Positions 1 to 12,624 of a stretch of DNA of 64,000 nt are shown here, in pieces. This stretch comes from Populus alba. Lineage: Eukaryota; Streptophyta; Magnoliopsida; Malpighiales; Salicaceae. The stretch is taken from the NCBI RefSeq assembly GCF_005239225.2, contig NC_133299.1:15549154-15613153 (forward strand), given 5' to 3'. The notes below the pieces were generated by a model, which saw nothing but the letters and a program-made list of their open reading frames with translations, made no database searches and had not been told where the DNA came from. A program made the translations under genes and the position numbers. How positions within the stretch are numbered: position 1 is the stretch's first letter; every line of letters begins with the position of its first letter.

Positions 1-419
1 TGAGTTACATTAATTTTAATTTATTTTGCTATTATTTTCGTATATGCAGACATTTATTTTTTTTATGTTACTGATTGACAGACAAATATATGAAATTCAC
101 CCCATTACCTCAACCTTTTTTCCCAAGATATCAAATAAAGAAATTTATTGTGAATAACATTTTATTTTATTTTTTAAAAAAGTTGATTTTAGACTAGCAT
201 TACCACAATCATACATCAATTGCATTTATTTTATCAAAAAATCATCTCAACTCAATAGCTTACTATCGGGTTTAGATGGTTATTTGACATAATATTAGAG
301 TTTTGAAGATCAAACGGTCACGAGTTTGAATCTCACCATCCCCATTTATTTGATAAAGAATAAAGGTAATATGGATCTGTATAAGTTTTAAGTCTAGAAA
401 GCTTTCACTTGAATGGATG

Positions 420-524
420 TGTTAGAAAATAATATAAATCATATTTTAGAACCTCACCAAACAGTTTAAATTTTTAAATTGAGGTGGTTCTTTGATATTA
501 TATGATTTATATTATTCTCTAATA
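420..524. repeat. Short foldback (hairpin) repeat
   Basis: Arms of about 23 bases at 420-442 and 502-524 are inverted copies of each other with about two mismatches, separated by ~60 bases. Just upstream (about 260-345) is a patch with a tRNA-promoter-like B box (gagtttgaatctc), so the hairpin may sit in the tail of an old SINE or be a tiny MITE. The family is not identified. Confidence 0.5.
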
Positions 525-1196
525 TATTTAACTTGTTTGAAATTGTAAATAGCTTCAAATTTAAAAATCATAAATTCGAATCAATTATAATTTATTTTAT
601 TACATTCCATGTTGCTACATTAGTTTTAGCATATAAAGTTTTTTTTTTTTTTTTTACAAGTTACGTCAAATATCTTAGTCAAGATGGCTTTTCATATTTG
701 CCGATTACTTGAAAATTGATTGCTTAGAGTTTGTAGCTATGACGTGGGACAAAAAAATCAAGCACCATAATTAATAAAATCAAATGAAAACCAAAAACGT
801 AGAATTAAGCCAAAGAGTGACGGGGAGTGCTATCTTTTATCGTTTACGATCATTCATGTGTAGAATCCATGTCTTGAATCTAATATCTCCACCGAACTAA
901 TGTCATAAGTATAGCTTAATAAATTTGTTTCCTAATAGTTTTTTATATATATAAAAAATATTCAGGCCATATAAATTTCATTTTATTTGAATATTATATA
1001 TATATATATATATATTTGTTCAATAATATAATAGCTTTTACAGTTATTTTTAAAAAATATATTTAAGAAAAAACAGATTATAATTTTTTTCATAATCAAA
1101 GAATAAAATTTTTCAGAATTTCGACCAATCAAACACTTTCAGACAGTAGGGACAAGACAGAATTTCAACTACACCTCCTTGCACTACCAAGTCGGA

Positions 1197-1198
<2 letters not shown>

Positions 1199-1250
<52 letters not shown>
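1199..1250. repeat. (TA)n microsatellite
   Basis: An uninterrupted TA dinucleotide tract of about 25 units. Confidence 0.95.
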
Positions 1251-1256
<6 letters not shown>

Positions 1257-1590
1257 AAACCCAGGTTGAGAAACTGAAAGGGCCCTAAGATTTCTAACAG
1301 GGATGTTACACTCCCAGGTTGAGAAAACATGGAGGAAGAACAGGATCAGAAATGGTAGTAATCAAGACAGGAGAGGGACAGAGACCTGCACCTCCTTTTT
1401 TACACTGTTCAATGGAGGCATGATAATATAAGATACCGTAGCTAAGGCAGCAGTACTGTCTTGTCCAAGATTAGACTACAAAGTACAAGAAAAAAGGCAA
1501 ATCGTAGTAGCAGTTTTCAAAGATCCATGTGTTGAATGTGGCCAAATTCCTCTCTGTTTCTTTAATGTTTTCTCTACTGTTGTTCGTATT

Positions 1591-1735
1591 CTAACAACCC
1601 AGTTGTCGTATAAGATTTCCTTGCAAGACATCAATCAAAAAACCTCCTTCTTCTGGCATTTTTCTCCACTTCGATACTCTCCACCCACCTTCACCGGCCT
1701 CGTCGAGCTCGCCCTTTGAGTGTTCACTCAAATTA
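1591..1735 (-). other. Possible C-terminal exon, product unknown
   Basis: Read leftwards, an open stretch of about 48 codons ends at a TAG (1,591-1,593). The peptide is rich in Glu and Gly (motifs GEGGWRVSKW and EEGGFLIDVLQ) and looks more like coding sequence than the surrounding AT-rich DNA. It has no in-frame Met start, so it would have to be a terminal exon; an AG that could serve as acceptor lies close upstream. I do not recognise the protein. It could equally be a chance ORF in an untranslated region. Confidence 0.25.
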
Positions 1736-2766
1736 ACATTTGTTTTTCACGTTATGTTCGAGTATGAAGGTAGGTCTTGAGATAGATTTTACCCGCCAAG
1801 AAATGATGGGTTTGATGAGAAAAACACGTAGCTGTGGCGAGCAAGAGTTACCCTAGAATAGTGGGATTTTAGTCAAAAGAAAAATACTGCCACAGATATG
1901 AGATTTTAGTCGCGATTATTCGATATTTATACCGGTATTTTTAATCAAATATAATTGTAAGAAAATGTTTTAATGACGTTCCAGACAATTGTCATAATTC
2001 CTGTAGAAAATAAATATTTTGCAAGATCACCACATATATACGTGATACATGATAGAATCTTGATAAAAAAACATATATATATACACACACGCATGTTTAA
2101 TCAAGTTTTTTCTTCTTCAACGAACTTATTATATAGCTATAACTGCCGTTAATATTAATATAAAAATGATCAAAGATATATAACAATAGCAGTTATAAAA
2201 TAACATTATAGTATATTTTAGAACTCCGGACTTCTAACACAAATATGATATTTCTCTCACGTTTTAGTGAATTTGAGATTTTCTAGGTATATACCAATTA
2301 CCAAACAAGGGAAAAGGAATTGAATACAACAATCATCCTACCAAGAAAATCCCTTAGAAAAGACGCTTGGTTCACGGTTTACTCTTTACTTTAACCCATA
2401 ATTCTAAAGCCTAACCAATAAATCAACTTAGAGCAAGATTTGTATCCTGGATCATTGATCAACTTAAGTTTTTTAAATGATATTATTTTAATTAAATTTT
2501 TTTTAAATAAAAATCAATGAATTGAGTGTTAGACCTTGACTCGATCAGGCTCGAGTCAATTAGATCAGCATGTTAAATTGAATTTTTAACATGGTAGTGT
2601 TTTTTTTCTTTTTTTTTCCAACTTGAACCAATAAAAATCTTCGAAGTTATTGGGTTTAATCCATCATGCTAATCCAGGTCTTACCACTATAATTTTATTT
2701 GGAATTTCGAACCAGGTTATTAAATAATCAATTGACTTCTTAGTCTTACAAGTAGAATAAAAAAAT

Positions 2767-4763
2767 TGAGATCCCTTTTATAAACTCCATTTATTTTTCC
2801 ATTTTCCACACTTCAAACCCTCTTATCGATGTACTTTTTACGCTTAGAAAATTTTTGTTTTAATTGTGCTTCTCGGGGAGCTGCCATGGATGGTGGATGA
2901 GTGGCGTAGATGGCGGGCTATCATGCTAATAATACCAACAAATAAATCTAAAATATTTGCTAAATCCAAATTATGACTTGTGTAATTCTTGTTGTCCCCA
3001 TTGATTGCCCTTGCAAACGAATCCATGGCCTTTTCGAAAAGTCTATCCTGGCGATGCCGTGTCTCGCAGTTCATGTTTCGATCAAGTTCTAACATGATTT
3101 CCATCTTCAACCCTTAAATCACAAGTAATTAAAGAACATCATCTTTTGCTTCGTCTACTAGCTTGTCATAATTAACACCTCAATTGTTTGAAAGATATAA
3201 TATCTCTTGTTGGTGGAATTTCACCAATAGTTATAAACACGGACTATTCAGTTCAAGATATGATTTACAAGTTGGGTTATTTAATTTATAAAAACTTTAT
3301 TTAAGGATTTTAAAAAAAACTAAAATGATATAATTTTTTTAAAAAATTCAATCAAAGTCTTATTTGAATTTCTGGTCGACTGGATGATTTCGATCCATTT
3401 CAATTTAAATTTAAATTGACAAGTCATTGAATTGACCTGTTAAATTAGACCAGGTTTAATAATATTAATTTAAATTATCATGATATTTTTTTTATTTTTA
3501 AAAAGTATCATCTTACATCATAATAACTAGTTTGATTCTCTACACTACGTTGTGATATGTAACAATTTTTCTCTCAACATAAAAAAAAGGTGTGAGCATT
3601 GGAAGCATTATTTTTACCATCAAAAAAAATTTTTTTTAATTGCAAATTAAAAATTTTATATATACATTCAATAAAATAAATCAAGAATTATTATATAGGC
3701 CAATAAATAATAATAAATTTATTGATTCCAACTAAAAATTAAGTCAAAAAAACTAAGATAAAATGCATGTTAAGCTATCTAATCTCATGTTGTGAGGAGC
3801 TCTTCTAATCTTTTTTTATTTAATTATTTAGCAATAAAAAAAATGTTAGGAAAAAGATAATTTAAACTCCATTGAAATCTCTCATTCATTTTTTTTATCA
3901 AGATTCTCTCTCTTCTCTCGGCCCAAGGATTGGAAAATTAACAAAATGAATTTTTAAACTAAAATGACCTTTTCGCATGAATTTTAGACTTGCTATATGA
4001 TTTCCCTACTTTTTCCATGTCAACCCCTCTTTTATTTTCTTTATTGAAAACTTCATCAATTACTTGTTAAATTGGCCATAAAAGGATTTAATCGGAAAAG
4101 AATCAACAAAACTAAATTTGATTCTCTCAAATCGAGCATCAACTAAATGTTGAATTTATTTTCCGACACTATGAGAAATCCCAAGCCAACAAAAATAAAT
4201 CATCAAGCTTGATCCTAAATCAATTAATATTAATAAAAATTTAAAAAAAAAAATCAAGTGACCAAGAAAAATCAAATGACAAAAGAAAAAAAACATGAAA
4301 GGATTCAAATAGAAAAAAATTTAAATTTAAATTTACCAAATCAAGCATCAATCGAGCATCCGATTTGTTTTTTTGACACCATAAGATACCTATAACAAGC
4401 TAACATAAATAAATAACCAAGTCTAATCTTAAATCAATCTAATATAAAATAATTAAATTGAAGGGAAAAAAAAGTCAAGTGATGAAAAAACAAATAAAAA
4501 AAAGACATTGAGGTTGTTCACTCTTTAGTTTTTCCATCCCAAGTTTTTTTAATTATATCAATAACAAAGAAAACAAAAATATATCAACTTGCCCACTTTC
4601 TATTATTTTGGAGGTACTTTATTTTTCTTGGTGTTTTTAATAAATGATGTTGTGGTTTGCCATCCATGATTAATTAGTTATTTGATTCCATTAATTATAA
4701 TTGTTTATCAAATGGGATACAATTTGCACTACATGATTTAAAAACTCTTCCTAACTACTACAA
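2767..4763. repeat. Tandem duplication, copy 1 (~2 kb)
   Basis: Homologous along its length to 4,871-6,925, in the same order and orientation. Anchors are the blocks at 2,767/4,876, 3,121/5,233 and the right ends near 4,747/6,908, giving a period of 2.1-2.16 kb. Divergence is moderate, with many small indels, so the duplication is old. It contains an antisense ORF remnant (2,844-3,110) conserved in the other copy. Confidence 0.8.
2844..3110 (-). pseudogene. Unidentified ORF fragment, duplicated (copy 1)
   Basis: An 88-codon antisense ORF with the core EKAMDSFARAI...NYTSHNLDL...ILDLFVGIISMIARH. The same peptide is kept at 4,954-5,225 in the second copy of the duplication, with a break near residue 25 there. 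Conservation of the frame around EKAMDSF.RAI and NYTSHNLDL suggests descent from a real coding exon. I cannot name the family; no domain motif, signal peptide or membrane segment is evident. Confidence 0.35.
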
Positions 4764-4870
4764 AAACATATATATATATATTACCATTTCTTCTAGTAAA
4801 TTCTTCATAAAAATGACATTAAAATTCATTTTATTAAACACTTGATTGGCCTTTTCACAAGGGGAATGGG

Positions 4871-6925
4871 AGATTTGAGATCCCTTTTGTAAACTCCATT
4901 GATCCCTCCGGTCTCCACACCTCAAACCCTCCTCCCGATGTAATTTTTTATGCTTAGAAAATTTGTGCATTAATTGTGCTTCTCGTGGAGCTGCCATGGA
5001 TGGTGGATGGGTGGCGTGGATGGCGGGCTATCATGCTAATAGTATCTACAAATAGATCTAAAATCTTTGGTAAATCCAAATTATGACTTGTGTAGTTCTT
5101 GTTGTCCCCATCGATTGCCCTTGTAAAAGAATCCATGGCCTTTTTGAAAAAAGTCTATATATCCCGGCAATGTTGTGGCATGCAGTTCATGTTTCGATCG
5201 AGTTCTAACATGATGTCCATCTTCAACCCTTAAATCACAAGTAATAAAAGAACATCATCCTTTGCTTCGTCTACTAGCTTGTCATGATTAACACCCCAAT
5301 TGTTTGAAAGATCTAATATCAACTGTGGGTGGAATTTAACCTGGAGTTATAAACTTTGACCTGGATCATGACCTGGTTCGAGGCCTAGTTTAAATGTTGA
5401 GCATGTTAATCCAAACAATGTTATTTTAGTAATTTTTAAAAAAATTAAAACAACATAGTTTTTTTTAAAAAATCAAACCAAGTTCTACTTAAATTTTAAT
5501 CGAGTTGATCAAGTTGATCAAGTCATTAACATCTAGTTTGATATGAAACTTAGGCTGATAAGTTACCGAGTTAACCCATTAAGTTACATTGGGTATGATA
5601 ACACCGATTTAAAGTGTTTTGTTACTTGTCTATGTTGTGGGATGGAGCAATTTTTCTCTCAACATAAAAAGGGCACCGGCATTGTAATACTTTTTCTACC
5701 ATTAAAAAAAAAAATTACAAACTAAAAAGTTTATACGTGCATTCATTAAAATAAATCAAAAATTACATATGTCAATAAATTATAACAAATATGATGATTC
5801 CAACTAAAAATTGAGTTGGAAGCTGAGATAAAGTGCATATTTAAGCTATTTGATCTTATGTTATGGGAGCTCTTTAATTTTTTTTATTTAATTACATAAC
5901 AATAAAATTTTTTTTTTTAGAAAATAAATAATTTAAACTCCATTGAAAAAAAACATATATTTTTTGTCATGGGTTCTTAAATTGATATAAAAATATATAT
6001 AATTAAAATAAATATAGATTCATCAATACCGAGATTGTTCATTTTAATTGTCAGAATGTGATCAATTAATAACATTCTCTCTTTTTTATTGTTTTTCAAT
6101 GAGATTCTCTTTAACATAAAAACTAAAAAAATCAACAAATTAGAATTTTAAACTAAAATGATCTTTTGCATGAATTCTAGATTGGCTATGTGATTTCCTC
6201 ACCTTTCCCATTTCAACATTCTTCTTTTTTCTATTTAAAAATTCATCAATTACTCACTAAATTAGCTACACAAAAAAAAAATTCAATAAAACTAAATTTG
6301 ATTTTTGCCAAATCAAGCATCATTTAAGTGTCAAATATGTTTTTTTATATCACAAAGATCCTATACCAAGCCAATCAAAATAACTTATCATGGTTGATTC
6401 TAAACAAACCTAATGTAAAGGGATTAAATTGAAAAAAAAAAGAGAGACAAGTGGCAAAAACAATCAAATGAAAAAAAAAAACTTGGAAGGACTCAATAGA
6501 AAAAGAAAAAAAAAAACTTAACAAAATTGAATTTAAATTTACCAAATCAAGCATAAGGTTTCTTCTCTAGCACGACGAGTACCTATACAAAGTCAATAGA
6601 AATAATTTACCATGCTCGATTCTAATTCGATGATTAAATTTAAAAAAGAAAAGTAAGGAAAAGAAAAGAAAATAAAGGTGCTTCACTTTTCTTATAAACA
6701 ATGTTTCTATCCCAAATTAAAATAATAAAGGAAACAGGAATACATCAACTCGCTCACTTTCTATAATTTTGGAGGCACTTTAATTTTTCTAGGCCCTTTT
6801 AATTAAATGATGTTGTGGTTTGCCAATGGTGATTAATTAGTTATTTAATTCCAATAATTATAATTTTTTATCAAATAGGATACGATTTGCCCTCCATGAT
6901 TGAAAAGCTTTTCCTACAACAATTA
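4871..6925. repeat. Tandem duplication, copy 2 (~2 kb)
   Basis: Second copy of the unit at 2,767-4,763. Both copies end in the same block (cactttctat.attttggagg, then a run ending near ttgccntccatgatt). The ~100 bases between the copies (4,770-4,870) are AT-rich and not clearly part of either. Confidence 0.8.
4954..5225 (-). pseudogene. Unidentified ORF fragment, duplicated (copy 2)
   Basis: Counterpart of the ORF at 2,844-3,110. The open part is 4,954-5,136 (60 codons: KAMDSFTRAIDGDNKNYTSH...). Further upstream the matching peptide (MLELDRNMN) continues in a shifted frame after an insertion near 5,145, so this copy is broken. Function unknown. Confidence 0.35.
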
Positions 6926-7228
6926 CAGTCACTTGGTAACCATTTTTTTTGGAAAAATCTTGAAGAGGCCCAAGCATTTTCATAGTTCTATACTTCTATT
7001 GACGTGTCTTGGAGAGGCAGAGAGGGCATATCCATGAACTCAACAGAAGCCCATAAAACGCCAAAACATGGCCCATCAGGGCCCAATACTTCTGGACATT
7101 TGAAGCTCATGATTTATCAATTGTATATCCTGGGCCAGAGTAATGCCCAACAAATCTTGACACGCCATGGCATTGCTAGCGGTTTACACAATAACGTTTA
7201 CGCTGCCTTCAAATCTAGACTACAAGAA

Positions 7229-7435
7229 CTGCGGTTACGGAGTAAAAGTTGTATTATTTTTGTGTTTTAAAAATATTTAAAAAAAAAATTTAAAAATTTG
7301 AATAATTTTTAATTTTTTTAAATGTTTTGATATGTTGATGTTAAAAAAATAAAAAAAAATATTATTTTAATATATTTTAAATAAAAAGTACTTTTAAAAA
7401 CAATATTATCACATTTTCAAACACACTCTAAAGCT
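7229..7435. mobile_element. MITE-like AT-rich repeat (family a)
   Basis: The sequence carries the blocks ttttaaaaatattt, taaaaaaataaaaaaaaatattattttaatatatttta and aaacacactctaaag. It is an inverted relative of the repeats at 18,525-18,900 and 57,885-58,075, which share the core tattaaaataatattttttattt. These ~200 bp non-coding repeats look like MITEs. Ends and target duplications could not be fixed by eye. Confidence 0.45.
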
Positions 7436-8133
7436 ATTAACTCCTCTAATTTTCGACACTATTAACTTTAATTTTCTAATTTTACAACTACTAATGGTAT
7501 AACCGTAGCATAATATCTATAATAATAATAATAAATAAATAAATGATAACAATAGAATGCCGATTGCATCCAATCCTTTTCTTGCCGTCTGCGCTCTCTA
7601 TTATTCCCTTCTTCAAATAAGCTCCTCCTCCAGCAGGAATCTCTGTGCACATGCTATGGAGCACAAAAGAAATTTAAATTATTAAAGGCTAGAAAACAAA
7701 TTGCATTATTTAAAAAAATTATTATGAAAAAATTATTTTGAGAATTCGATATGGGTGGTTATCAAAATCTTTTATCATGTTTAATATCATTCTAAAAAAA
7801 CCTGCTTCAACAACTACACATCAGAGAGCATTTGCTCATTGAAAATGATTAGAATTGAAGGAGAAAGATAATAAAAATAATAAATGAAAATAATATAGAA
7901 TAATTCTATTATTCTCCTTGAAAAACTCTTATCTATGAATATGAAGGGAGAAGTGAAATATTGTTAAGAATATAAGGACTAGAGTAAATTTCATGCAAAC
8001 ATTTCTCAATACGTGTAACCAAGACATTACATGATTCCTAGTCCGAAGGCAAAGGAAGTAGGAAAACTGTATCCCACTGCTAAAACCCTCGTTTCTCTTC
8101 TTCCCCTCGGGACTCTCGCTTCAAAAACCTAGA

Positions 8134-8152
8134 CTTCTCTCTCTCTCTCTCT
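8134..8152 (+). promoter_or_regulatory. CT-repeat leader of the FAX3-like gene
   Basis: A pure CT dinucleotide tract about 37 bases upstream of the ATG at 8,189. Pyrimidine tracts of this kind are frequent in plant 5' leaders; whether it is transcribed here is inferred from position only. Confidence 0.4.
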
Positions 8153-8188
8153 GAACAAGAAGGGTAAAAGAAGAGACTGAGTTTTTCA

Positions 8189-11100
8189 ATGGAGTTGTTA
8201 TCTTCTGGTTGTAGTTCGTTGCTAACAAAAAGGCCATCTTTTTGTTCATCTTCTTCAATGGCTATGTTTGCTCCATCCTTAAAGTTTCAATCTCTATTGC
8301 TTAAACCTAGCGGTCACAGGTTGTCTTTTGAGTCTCCAAGGGCTTTTGTCCCAAAAGGGCTTGGTGTTGGCGTTGGTTTTCGTTCTGGGAATTCGTTGAA
8401 CCGACAAATTGTGGTATTTGCTGGCGCTCACGAGGATTCTGTAAGAATTGCAATTCCTTTTCTTTTAATTTCATCTACCGTCTGAAAATTTGAAATTTGA
8501 ATTCTTGAATTCTTTTTGAGTGATTTTTGTGTTTTTTCAATTGGGTTTCCCTTTTTTGAATGTTGAATTTGTGTTGGGTGTTAGTGCTTTTTGTTGAACA
8601 TGAGAAAGCTGTGCTGTTTGATTAACATCGAATTTTCATGGTTTGATTTGGTTTTGTATTTTGAGCAATCCCATCTTGTTTGTGCCAAATTTTAAAGCTT
8701 TTTATTTCTCTTTGCAATTTCATTTCAAGAGAGATTTTTAAAATGGGTTCTTTTCAATAGCTGAATTGAAATGAGATGCAATTGGATCATCTTTTATATT
8801 TTTTTTGTTGGCAATGTTTAGGAGCATTCAGAGATTGAAGTGGAAAAGGAAAGTGAAGATAAAAAATTAGAGGGTGAAGACTCAGAGGAAGTATGGAAGC
8901 AGACACTAGAATCTTTCAAAGAACAAGCTTTAAGGTTGCAAAGTGTTTCTCAAGAAGCATATGAGATATACTCAAAGAAAGCCATGGTTATTTTGGAAGA
9001 AACTTCAGAGAAGTTAAAGATTCAAGCAGTGGAGGCAAAGAAGGATTTGGGTGAGCTAGCAAAGGAACTTGGTGAAGATAGTATAGAGTATCTTGTAGCA
9101 GCTACAGAGAATTCTCCAGAACCAGTGAAGGAGGTTGTGGAAACGTTATCTTCTTCAACCGATGATTTTAATGATATTTCTAAAGTCCGCGATTTCCATG
9201 TTGGAATACCATATGGTATGACTAGTGCGCCACTGGAACTCATTTTGTTAAAATTTTGTTGAATGAGGTTTCTGTCATAAATTAGAATTTGTTAGGAGTA
9301 ACAACATGATAGATATAACAATGTTGCAATATACTGTCAATTTACGGTTGCAAGCTCTTCTGCTCTATTCTATTAGACGACCCTTAATAATGCTAACTGA
9401 ATATGGATGAGCTGGGAAAGGTTTTGTTGAATTGTCTCTCCCGACCCCTACATTGGTTTCTCTTAACTGTGCAATTGCCTTTTAGTGTATTCTCTGTTTT
9501 AAATGGCTTCATTGTTTTTCATGCTATTGCTACACTTCACAGGTTTATTACTTGCTACTGCTGGATTTCTCTCCTTCATGCTGTCAGGCAGCATCAATTC
9601 CATTAGGTTTGGTGTCATTCTTGGTGGTGCACTTCTGGCTTTAAGCGTATCAAGTTTAAAATCTTACAAAAGAGGAGAGCCAGATTCCTTGGCCTTGAAA
9701 GGACAGGCAGGTTAGTATGTGGTTCTATTCTATAATAAAACATAGACATATAAAAAGAATAAATCTCAAATTGCTTTCTGTTGGTAGCTTCTAAACTATA
9801 TGAGCTTAGGAAGGCTGCTTTCTGTTTCTTATTAGTTATATAGTTGGATCATTTTGGACAAGTTTTGGAATATGGTATCATATATAACAAAGGATGCCGT
9901 TAAGTTATGAATTTAACAGCATGCACCTTGTGTAGAATGTCTCAAAGCATAAGGATGAAATGCTTGGATTCACTTGCAGGTTCATAACAAAGAGAGATCA
10001 GGGTTAAGTTAAAAATTTAAAAGGCACCGTAGACAAGAGCTTTAGTGTCTAGCTTAGCTCTTCCTCATCTATAAGTTTTTGCTTCTATTGCATATTTTAA
10101 CCATTCAGGTTTTGTGAGTACATGTTTTTGCTGCTTTGGGGCATTCTTTCCTCCATGCTCTAAGTCATCAGGCTGACTATTTTGATTATATTTTCTGATA
10201 ATATTAGTGTGTGAGCTACTTCGGGATGAAAGGATAGCTATTATTTCAGGCCATTGCTTGATCACTTTTTTTCTTACATGGTTTTTATTTTTTTATTCTC
10301 TACAACTTATGCTATACTTGTACATATCTTCTGTTGTATATTTGACTTCAAGCTTTTAACTACTGTGTTTGGTCCTGCAGCAATAGTGGCTATAATCTTT
10401 CTTAGGGACATTAGAATCATAATGACTCGGGTACGGGTTCTTTAAACAGCCATGTCATCTTTCCCGTTTTATCTGCTGTATTATGTATTTGTTATTGTGT
10501 TTCAAAGTTCTAACAGTCTAAACATTTTTGTTTTGCAGGGAGGTTCATTTTTTACTCCTGTTGCAACCCTCGTCAGGTTCCTTGTTCCCTAATTTTTTTG
10601 TGCTATCATATTTCATTTTCTACCTTAGTAGTGAGGATGGAAAGGTCGCTGGTAAAAGTAATTTTTTTTAGTCTAAACTAACAATTAGACAAGGTGCTAG
10701 AGCACTTGAACTTTGATTTGGTTTGAAAGGTTCAGGAAATTCTAGGTTAAAATTGAGGAAATGTTCTGTGATTTGCCACTCAATTCTCTTAAGAGTGCAT
10801 CACAGGAGTTGCATCATGCAGCCTTTGAAGAAAATTGTTCGATCTCAATTGAAACAAGAATTGGTATCTGCATGTATAATATCCTAGGCCATCCAGTGCA
10901 ATTTTGCTCAAGATACACAATGTACCGTCTTACAAAATAACATTGGGCAATTTACACAGGTCCAATAACATAAGTAGTCTCAATCCAAGACCAGGAACCA
11001 TTGCTCATCTCACGCCTATGAACTCATGGTAGATCTGGTATTGGTTATGGTTCAGTCTAGCCAAGTTTTTTACTTGTAGCATCTCTCAGTTTATACTTTT

Positions 11101-11479
11101 CTGATACTGTTAAGGTTATACCTTTTGGTTTCTTCATCTTAATTAGTCAAAGCCACCTTCTGAAAGCTGCATATCCGTAATCTGTCTTGCTGCATGCGTG
11201 CATGGTCATTCACACACTTGCCTTGCTCCGAGTCATAAAACCACATAGACTTATCTTAGTACAGTAAGAGGACACGAGTATCTCCATTTTCAGATGCTTG
11301 TAGGCTCTATGTCAAGCATTTTATTTATAGTGGTATTTATCTCGTTGTGTGTGCATTTGATTTTCTGATAACTGGCATTGCTTTTCAGTGGTGCAGTGGT
11401 TGCATTCTATCTATATAAGATCGCCGTGGGTGGTAAGCAGAGTAAGGGGTCAGACTTGGGACATGGAGCAGAAAATTGA
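8189..11479 (+). CDS. FAX3: FAX3-like plastid fatty acid export protein
   Basis: Six exons with frame-consistent GT-AG junctions: 8,189-8,440; 8,822-9,215; 9,543-9,710; 10,381-10,430; 10,539-10,576; 11,389-11,479. The product is 330 residues. Residues 1 to about 75 are Ser-rich, basic and poor in acidic residues, as in a chloroplast transit peptide. Residues 85-205 are a charged, helical, Glu/Lys-rich stretch (EEVWKQTLESFKEQALRLQ), matching the amphipathic N-terminal region that separates FAX3 from FAX1. From residue 216 onward comes the Tmem14/FAX membrane domain: four short Gly-rich hydrophobic helices (GLLLATAGFLSFMLSGS; FGVILGGALLALSV; AIVAIIFLRDIRI; GAVVAFYLYKIAVGG). FAX proteins move free fatty acids across the plastid envelope for lipid assembly outside. 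The protein ends GHGAEN at 11,479. Family assignment is strong; paralogue FAX3 rather than FAX2 or FAX4 is inferred from the helical N-terminal region. Confidence 0.88.
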
Positions 11480-12624
11480 TGTATTTGTTCCACTGGTTAG
11501 TTGGATTGCATGCTATCTTTGTTCTTCTCCCCTCCCTCTCAACCCTCATCTTTTCTTGAACAACTATTGTCGTGATGCAAAACTTCATCATATATGAATC
11601 TCCATTTTCTTTTTCAGCATTTTCTTTAATAAATAAAAATACTCAAGTTGCTGTTGTTAACCTATGCCTAGAATGATAAGTTTGCTGCCAGGTTGGTCTT
11701 CCATTGTTCTGTATTGTAGCTGATCAAATTAACTTCTCCTGTGACCTCCAGGTGGAAGGTTTACGACATTACTAGCTCTGGAAGAAAAAAGATGGGATCC
11801 CAGAAAACATTGCTTGATTCTGGAGCGTCAGGTTACTGATTATGGCTTTTTGTCTACTTTTAGTTTGGGTTGCTAGGGTATGGGAGAAAGTTGCAATAAT
11901 CTGGCGGATATTTCCCCGTTGATGTGCTGAAATTACTGGTGTTTTCTCCTCCAATGCCACAGGGTTATATTGATATTTGTTCATTTCGTGTTGTTTAGTT
12001 ATATTGGCGGATACATCGTGTTGTTTTCTCCCTCCAATACGCTATTTTAGTGTTATCATTTTCCTGGGAGGACCTTGCAGAAGTAAGTGATTTAATAATT
12101 TCTAGACAGCAGGAAGACTGCTCTGAAGTTACCGGTGTACAGTTAAAATCATTGGTAGCTAATAAAGCTAATAGCGTATGCAACTACGCTAAGACGAAAC
12201 AGTTTCATAGCTACCTTGAACATCCTGGAGAGAAATTGATCTAAAAACAGTTATTATTAAGATCCAAGCCATACAATGTAAAATGCCCACCTTCACAGGA
12301 CTTATGATCACTCTCAGCTAGAAGGACAACTTGAATTAGTTTTAGAAACTAAGGAAAAATCCTTGATAACCTAGGCAGCAAGAAACTGGAATGCAACCAA
12401 GATGGCCTAAAATTTTGAATCCCATAACGCTTCTTACATTGAATTGAAAATGTGCTGTGTTCCATGGAATAAACTTGTAATATTAATTTACATATACGTG
12501 TGACTGAATGGGAGCGTGCTGGCTGAAATAGCTACAAGCCAAATCGAAGCTGAAGGTCCCTTCGAAATTTGGAGATGCTGCTTCTTTACTCGATGCCTAA
12601 GCACATCATCTCACTAGCTCACCT
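11480..12624. other. Convergent 3' flanks of FAX3-like and VSR genes
   Basis: The stretch lies between two stop codons facing each other. It probably holds both 3' UTRs. An AATAAA on the plus strand at about 12,470 could serve the FAX3-like transcript, and 11,750-11,830 has exon-like composition that might be a spliced 3' UTR piece. The short ORFs at 11,995-12,244 on both strands are not supported as genes. Confidence 0.45.

Larger units (their letters stand above)
1..2766. other. AT-rich intergenic DNA with simple repeats
   Basis: No convincing complete gene is visible. The stretch holds (TA)n tracts at about 988-1,012 and 1,199-1,250, a short foldback (420-524) and a possible 48-codon antisense exon (1,591-1,735); the last two are listed separately. 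A less AT-rich patch at about 1,260-1,740 is the only part that looks transcribed, and it might be the 3' end of a gene read leftwards. The rest is poly-A/T-rich filler of the type seen between plant genes. Confidence 0.6.

Noticed and set aside
7004..7270. 88-codon plus-strand ORF upstream of the FAX3-like gene
   Set aside because: No domain, and its 3' end runs into a MITE-like repeat; probably chance.
9022..9243. Antisense ORF under FAX3 exon 2
   Set aside because: Shadow of the real exon in another frame.
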